Assembly: GCA_011682715.1 (NCBI GenBank)
Contig: JAACEC010000018.1
Coordinates: 1-10,694, forward strand
DNA from: Pseudomonadota bacterium
GTDB lineage: Bacteria; Hydrothermota; 32-111; QNBC01
Reading direction: 5' to 3'
Length of the DNA stretch: 10,694 nt
Below are positions 6,181 to 10,694 of the stretch, one piece after another (positions within the stretch are counted from its first letter, which is position 1; each line of letters begins with the position of its first letter). A program made the translations under genes and the position numbers. The notes under the pieces are model-generated. The model worked only from the letters and a program-made list of their open reading frames with translations. It did not search any database and was not told the origin of the DNA.

Positions 6181-9100
6181 ATGAATAGTACCTCTTTACT
6201 TTCTGAAATAAGAAAAATTAAACCTAAATATCTTAGTGGAAAAGAGGAAATTCACCGACTTAAGTTTGGTGAAAGAAGAAAAATAGCCATCTTTTTCCTT
6301 GATCTCCATGGGTTTACAACTCTGTCGGAGTATCTGGATCCTGAAGAAATAAAGGGGGTTATTGATGAGATATTTACTATTTTCTCCGATTTAATCGAGA
6401 AATATCATGGTTATATAGACAAATATGAGGGTGATTTGATAATGGCGCTTTTCGGTGCTAAGAAATCAACCGAGTCGAATGTCGAAAGAGCACTTAGGGC
6501 ATCTATTGATATTTTATCTTATTTAAAAAAAATCAATGATGCTATAAAGGGAAGCAAACATAAGATAGGTTTAAGAATAGGGATACATTACGGTCTCGTT
6601 GTAACTGGGAAAGTGGCAAAGGGAAGAGATAAGGATTATACTGTGATGGGTGATTCGGTTAATGTAGCCGAGAGATTGCAGAGCAACGCCCCTTTGGACA
6701 AGATTCTCGTAAGCGAAGAAGCCATCAAAATGATAAGCAATCAATTCAAATACTCTTATTTCAAAGAGTTGAAACTAAAGGGAAGAGAAAAGCCCATTAA
6801 GTCATACGTTGTAGAAGGGATAAAAGAGCGATTTGTTGAGAGATGGGAAAGTGAAAACGCCAAAACAGAAAGATACATAGGTCGCGAAAATGAAATAGAG
6901 AGAATCGAGCAATATTATGAAGATAAAAAAAGGGGGAAGGTTATTATCACGGGAGAGGGGGGGATAGGAAAATCAAGGCTGGCAAATGAAATTTACAGAA
7001 GGGCTCGGGACAAATTTACACTCCTTAAAGGGCATACTATTTCGTATGTTATAAGTCCCTTTTATCCAATTATAGATATACTGAATCAGATTTTCTCAAG
7101 GGAAGTTTTAATAAAAGAAATAAAGAAAATAGCGAAAAAGGACGGAGTGGATTTTGACAGAGATATAAAAACTGTAATTGATAATATGTTGCTCTATAAG
7201 AGTAATATTTCAGAAGATGTAACCACTAATTTTATAAGAATGGCAAAAAGTGCATTTCTAAAGCTCATCATATTTTATAGTAAAGTCCAAAAAGGGAAAA
7301 GATTAATTTTCCAGATAGAAGATTTTCACTGGATTGATGAATCTTCATTAATGGTTTTCAAGTATTTGGTACAAGAACTGCCGGATAATTATGATATTTT
7401 ATTCGTTATAACAACCAGAGAAGATGCGGATTTAATGGATTGGCTTATAAAGGGGAGTTTGATAATTAAATTGGACGCATTAGACATAAGCAGTAGAAAA
7501 AAACTCTTTAAAGATGTATTGAAAGGAGCGAAGATTCCCGAATTATATATTGCCAAAATTGTTTCTATGTCCGGAGGAAATCCCCTTTATCTCGAAGAAA
7601 TAGCGAGAATTGTCTTGAGTAAGAATATTAAAACAAAGGATTTGGGACAAATAATATTACCTGACACAGTCGAAGGGATTATTCTTGCAAGATTTGATAA
7701 TCTCCTTGAAAAGGACAAGCTTATTTTACAGATCGCTTCATGCTTCGGTATAAAATTTGATTCTGAAGCATTGGCAAATGTCATGGAAAAATTGAATGAA
7801 GAAACGGAAAGCCTTGGTAAAATATTAGATTATTTGGTAAATGCCAATTTTCTTAAGAAAAAGGGTAGCAGCACATACAATTTTATACACTATATGGAAA
7901 AAGAGACTATATACAATACAATATTGAATTATAACAAGAAATTGATTCATAATATCATTGGTTTGTATTACGAGGTTAGGGATGACTACGAACAACACAT
8001 AACGGAGGTTATTTATCACTTTATAAATGCTGATAACAGAGAAAAAATAATTAAACATTTCGTCACGGCAGCTAATTATTATTATAACAGAATGGAAATG
8101 AAAGAACTTAAAAATTTAATTGATGTTGAAGAGAAGGTATTAAAAGATTTTGACAATAAAGATTATAAATTTGATTTATTGGATAAAAAAATATTGTATT
8201 ATTATAGAAATACACAATATTCGAAGGTTGCGGATATTATTGATAGAAATTTGAGTATTTACGAAGAAGATAAGAAAAAGTACAATATATTATTGCAGAG
8301 AAAATCGGTGGTTTTAGAACGTCTTGGCAAAATAGATGATTCTATTGCAATAGTTAAAAAATTAATAAAAACTAAGCAAGGAAATATAAGTAAGTTTCAA
8401 TTATATTCCAACCTATCGAAATGTTATTTTCATAAAGATATGATGGATGATGCCCTTAAATATTTAAGAAATGCCAAAAGATATATTAAAAACGACTATG
8501 ACAGATTGATTTACTACGATAGTTTATCAATGTTGTATTATTCGCAGGGGAAACTGGAGAAATCCGTTTATTATTTAAATAAAGAAAAAGAGCTTAAAAA
8601 TCAGTATAATGATAAATATTCTCTTATTGTTTTGCAATCGAGGATGGCATTAATTTCGCTTGAATCCGGCAAGTATTCTTTTGCTTTGAAGTATGCTAAA
8701 AATGTCACCGAATTGGTAAAAAAATACTCTAATAGAATCGACAAATGTTTGAATCTCAACACGATAGGTATAATCTATTCAATGGTAAATATGAGCAAAG
8801 GTGCAGTTAATTACTTTGAAAAAGGTATAGAAATAGCGCAAAAAATCGGATATTTAAGGGGGAAAACGATAATGAATGGCAATATGGGAAATTGTTTCAT
8901 GTGGCAAGAAAAATGGGTGGAGGCAAAATCATATTTGTCAAATGCAATTGAATTGTCTGAGAAAATGAAATGGGTTGCATATAAGAAAGATCTTTTATCG
9001 GATCTGTTTTTCTGTGACATAATGTTGGGGAATGAGGGAGAATGTAAATCGTTGATTAATGAGGTGGGGAACGATATAAAAGGCAGAACATTTAAGATGA

Positions 9101-9393
9101 TCTATAAGAAAAAATTATTGGATAAAGATATAAACGTTGAGTTTGAGAATCTCATCGATGAAGAAAAAAAAGAGAACTGGTTATTGAGTAACAATGAAAT
9201 CATTTTGTCTCTTTTCTATTACATTTTAGATGATAAAGTAAAAAAGAATGAGAATATCAGATTATTTTTGCTGGATAATTCTTTAAAATTATTAAAAAAT
9301 AGAAAAAAAGAATTAGTTGCATTTCCCACCTATAATGAAAGTTTTTCCATTAGAAAGATAAAGAAAATTATTAAAATTTTGAAGGAGGAATAA
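6181..9393 (+). CDS. Class III adenylate cyclase fused to AAA/STAND-type ATPase and TPR repeats
   Basis: Large soluble signalling protein of 1070 residues that probably makes cAMP from ATP, with activity set by its ATPase/TPR sensor part. The cyclase domain spans about 33-205. Asp41 (FLDLHGFT) and Asp85 (KYEGD) are the metal-binding pair. Lys81 is the adenine-selecting position, and Asn161 with Arg165 (VNVAERL) the transition-state pair. The second base-contact position is Thr154 (DYTVMGD), the class IIIb form. An ATPase module follows: Walker A GEGGIGKS (258-265), Walker B LIFQIED (375-381) then HWID, and the SGGNPLYLEE motif (464-473). A winged-helix-like section runs from about 500 to 600. 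At least five TPR-like helix pairs cover about 680-960, followed by a Lys-rich tail. No membrane segment is seen. The order cyclase-NTPase-TPR matches mammalian soluble adenylyl cyclase, but with a single cyclase domain that must homodimerise. The CNB gene follows after 3 bp. All catalytic residues are intact, so I expect activity. The signal is unknown. Confidence 0.92.
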   Translation: MNSTSLLSEIRKIKPKYLSGKEEIHRLKFGERRKIAIFFLDLHGFTTLSEYLDPEEIKGVIDEIFTIFSDLIEKYHGYIDKYEGDLIMALFGAKKSTESNVERALRASIDILSYLKKINDAIKGSKHKIGLRIGIHYGLVVTGKVAKGRDKDYTVMGDSVNVAERLQSNAPLDKILVSEEAIKMISNQFKYSYFKELKLKGREKPIKSYVVEGIKERFVERWESENAKTERYIGRENEIERIEQYYEDKKRGKVIITGEGGIGKSRLANEIYRRARDKFTLLKGHTISYVISPFYPIIDILNQIFSREVLIKEIKKIAKKDGVDFDRDIKTVIDNMLLYKSNISEDVTTNFIRMAKSAFLKLIIFYSKVQKGKRLIFQIEDFHWIDESSLMVFKYLVQELPDNYDILFVITTREDADLMDWLIKGSLIIKLDALDISSRKKLFKDVLKGAKIPELYIAKIVSMSGGNPLYLEEIARIVLSKNIKTKDLGQIILPDTVEGIILARFDNLLEKDKLILQIASCFGIKFDSEALANVMEKLNEETESLGKILDYLVNANFLKKKGSSTYNFIHYMEKETIYNTILNYNKKLIHNIIGLYYEVRDDYEQHITEVIYHFINADNREKIIKHFVTAANYYYNRMEMKELKNLIDVEEKVLKDFDNKDYKFDLLDKKILYYYRNTQYSKVADIIDRNLSIYEEDKKKYNILLQRKSVVLERLGKIDDSIAIVKKLIKTKQGNISKFQLYSNLSKCYFHKDMMDDALKYLRNAKRYIKNDYDRLIYYDSLSMLYYSQGKLEKSVYYLNKEKELKNQYNDKYSLIVLQSRMALISLESGKYSFALKYAKNVTELVKKYSNRIDKCLNLNTIGIIYSMVNMSKGAVNYFEKGIEIAQKIGYLRGKTIMNGNMGNCFMWQEKWVEAKSYLSNAIELSEKMKWVAYKKDLLSDLFFCDIMLGNEGECKSLINEVGNDIKGRTFKMIYKKKLLDKDINVEFENLIDEEKKENWLLSNNEIILSLFYYILDDKVKKNENIRLFLLDNSLKLLKNRKKELVAFPTYNESFSIRKIKKIIKILKEE
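9383..9388 (+). promoter_or_regulatory. Strong Shine-Dalgarno sequence of the cyclic-nucleotide-binding gene
   Basis: A perfect AGGAGG lies inside the last codons of the cyclase gene, 8 nt before the ATG at 9397. It shows that this organism uses classical Shine-Dalgarno initiation. That makes the lack of any such site before the flippase and cyclase genes more notable. It may also allow the small reader protein to be made at higher levels than the cyclase. Confidence 0.75.
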
Positions 9394-9396
9394 ATT

Positions 9397-9864
9397 ATGA
9401 GTGTTAACAAAGAAGATTATCTAACTGATATAAAATCGGTCCCAATATTTAAAAACCTTAATGATGATGATATAAGGAAAGTTTTGAAACTTGCTTTTGT
9501 GAAAGAATACGGAGCTGGATTTCATCTCTTCAAAGAGGGAATGAAGGGAGGGATAATGTATGTTATATTGAGGGGAGAAGCGGAAGTATATATAACGGAT
9601 TCATTTGACAACAAAAAAGTGCTTGCCACAATCGGATATAACAGTTATATAGGTGAAATGTCCATTATTGAGGAGACAACTAGATCAGCTTCATGCAGGG
9701 TTGTGAAACCTTCCGTAATGCTTATTATGACAAAAAAATGTTTTGACGAAATACAGGGAAATTATCCCCTTATAGGCATTAAAATATTAAAAGGAATTTT
9801 AACAACCGTATCCGAGAGATTACGTAAGTGTAACGAACGTCTCAATGAGAAAAAGCAAGTTTAA
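9397..9864 (+). CDS. Stand-alone cyclic-nucleotide-binding domain protein
   Basis: Protein of 155 residues consisting almost entirely of one Crp-type cyclic-nucleotide-binding domain. The entry helix has the usual pattern (VPIFKNLNDDDI, 15-26). The beta-roll spans about 37-110, with the YVILRGEAEVY turn at 55-65. The phosphate-binding cassette reads GEMSIIEETTRSASCRV (86-102). Glu87 and Arg96, which contact the ribose and phosphate in CRP and PKA-like domains, are both kept, so ligand binding is likely. After the C-helix (about 125-150) the protein ends: there is no helix-turn-helix, kinase or channel domain, so it is not a Crp-like transcription factor. It begins 3 bp after the cyclase stop and has a perfect AGGAGG, so it is very likely the co-expressed reader of that cyclase's product. 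Its output partner is unknown; the downstream NFACT gene overlaps it by 20 bp. Confidence 0.9.
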   Translation: MSVNKEDYLTDIKSVPIFKNLNDDDIRKVLKLAFVKEYGAGFHLFKEGMKGGIMYVILRGEAEVYITDSFDNKKVLATIGYNSYIGEMSIIEETTRSASCRVVKPSVMLIMTKKCFDEIQGNYPLIGIKILKGILTTVSERLRKCNERLNEKKQV

Positions 9865-10694
9865 CTCGATTTATTTCTACTTTTTATCAAAATATTTAAA
9901 CAATAAACTTTCAGGAAAGAGATTGAATTCGCTGAAGGTCGGTAAAAACAGTGGTATAATTGAGATAGGAAGAGAAAAATATATTGCATGTTTCGGGGAT
10001 TTTATCGGTCTGTTTAATGTGGGAAATGATTTTGTACGTTGTGCCGAATATAAGAATATTGAAATGATAGAAGGATTTGAAATAATCACTGTGCAACAGT
10101 TATATTTTGACAGAATTATCGAATTTAAGTTGGAAAAAAATGATGGGATAAGACATATTGTCAGGCAATTGAAGGTAATTTTTACGGGGAAAGTAAGTAT
10201 TATTATTACTGATGAAAACGAGAAAACGGTTTTTTCAAATAATTCCAAATTTCCGGTGGGTGAAGAATTCAATTTTGAAAGGAAATTGAAGATTTATAAT
10301 GATATTTTGGCTGGAACAGGATATTACGGTGACACCCCCGAAGAACTTATAAATAATATTATTTCAGGAGAATACGGGGAAGGGACAATTTGTGTGAATG
10401 GAATGAATGAATTATTAGAATTTATGAGTAAAAATAAGAATTTGTGCTTAAGATCTCTCGGAATTGAAGAGGAGATTGTATCATTTTTAGAACGATGCGG
10501 CCGAGTAATATATTCGGACGAAATTGAGAAATGTAAAACGGAAATAAAAAAATATTATGATAAGTTATTGGAGAGAAAGAGGAGAATACTTAACGATCTG
10601 GATAAAAAAATTTCATTGAACGAAGAGGATTATATTAAAGCGGGGAAAGCTATCATATACAATAAACATATGATAAAAAGAGGTGAGCAAATTG
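9845..10694 (+). CDS. rqcH: NFACT-family protein, RqcH/Rqc2-like (3' partial)
   Basis: An open frame from ATG 9845 runs off the right edge without a stop (283 residues visible). It reads as the N-terminal half of an NFACT (FbpA/RqcH/Rqc2) protein, the ribosome-quality-control factor that binds stalled 50S-peptidyl-tRNA and adds C-terminal Ala tails. Visible landmarks: an N-terminal helix plus LSGKRL (22-27); QQLYFDRIIEF (84-94), whose Asp89-Arg90 match the functional Asp-Arg pair of RqcH; a strand pair RQLKVIFTGKVSIIITD (107-123); a helix-hairpin-helix-like section SLGIEEEIVSFLERCG (204-219); a charged coiled-coil arm start (about 225-256); and EDYIKAGKAIIYNKHMIKRG (261-280), which resembles the Y-x-x-x-Gel-x-x-N segment typical after the first coil. 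It is divergent at the N-terminus, where the usual MDG-like opening is absent. The ATG has no Shine-Dalgarno sequence and lies inside the CNB gene; no upstream in-frame start exists before the stop at 9800-9802. Expression is therefore probably coupled to the CNB gene. Confidence 0.75.
   Translation, partial: MRKSKFNSIYFYFLSKYLNNKLSGKRLNSLKVGKNSGIIEIGREKYIACFGDFIGLFNVGNDFVRCAEYKNIEMIEGFEIITVQQLYFDRIIEFKLEKNDGIRHIVRQLKVIFTGKVSIIITDENEKTVFSNNSKFPVGEEFNFERKLKIYNDILAGTGYYGDTPEELINNIISGEYGEGTICVNGMNELLEFMSKNKNLCLRSLGIEEEIVSFLERCGRVIYSDEIEKCKTEIKKYYDKLLERKRRILNDLDKKISLNEEDYIKAGKAIIYNKHMIKRGEQI

Noticed and set aside
9877..10272. 131-codon open frame on the minus strand
   Set aside because: It lies wholly inside the NFACT-like frame on the plus strand, which has recognisable motifs and continues to the window edge. 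The minus frame shows no family pattern and is Ser/Phe-rich, as expected of an antisense shadow.

Overview
The window is A+T-rich (about one third G+C by eye) bacterial DNA. It is dense in genes, with AGA/AGG arginine and ATA isoleucine codons common. Lipid-linked surface glycan genes (a Wzx-type flippase, an O-antigen ligase/polymerase-like protein and a GT-C-type membrane protein) suggest a bacterium with an envelope polysaccharide. The taxon cannot be fixed from sequence alone. An uncultured lineage such as WOR-3, Cloacimonadota or Spirochaetota would fit, but that is only an impression.

Layout. Positions 1-1613 (+) hold a polytopic membrane protein that appears cut at its N-terminus by the window edge. 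Running against it are an O-antigen ligase-like protein (1580-2749, -) and a flippase (2730-4130, -). The two minus-strand genes overlap by 20 bp, and the ligase-like gene overlaps the GT-C gene tail-to-tail by 34 bp. A compact divergent promoter region (about 4131-4253) separates this surface-glycan block from the rightward genes. First come a biotin-dependent acyl-CoA carboxyltransferase (4254-5801) and a small biotin carrier protein (5809-6120). Then comes a signalling block: a class III nucleotidyl cyclase fused to an AAA/STAND-type ATPase and TPR repeats (6181-9393), a stand-alone cyclic-nucleotide-binding domain protein (9397-9864), and an NFACT/RqcH-family gene (9845 to the right edge, 3' truncated).

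How the genes work together. The flippase would carry lipid-linked glycan across the inner membrane, and the ligase-like protein would polymerise it or transfer it. The GT-C protein would add sugars from a lipid-linked donor. The carboxyltransferase and carrier form two parts of a propionyl-/methylmalonyl-CoA type carboxylase or decarboxylase; the biotin carboxylase or membrane decarboxylase subunit is not in view. The cyclase and the cyclic-nucleotide-binding protein look like a maker-and-reader pair for cAMP. They are transcribed in line with, and overlapped by, a homologue of the ribosome-rescue factor RqcH. That last linkage is the most unusual point of the window. A second is that the flippase, and possibly the cyclase, have promoter -10 elements so close to their start codons that the mRNAs may be leaderless.
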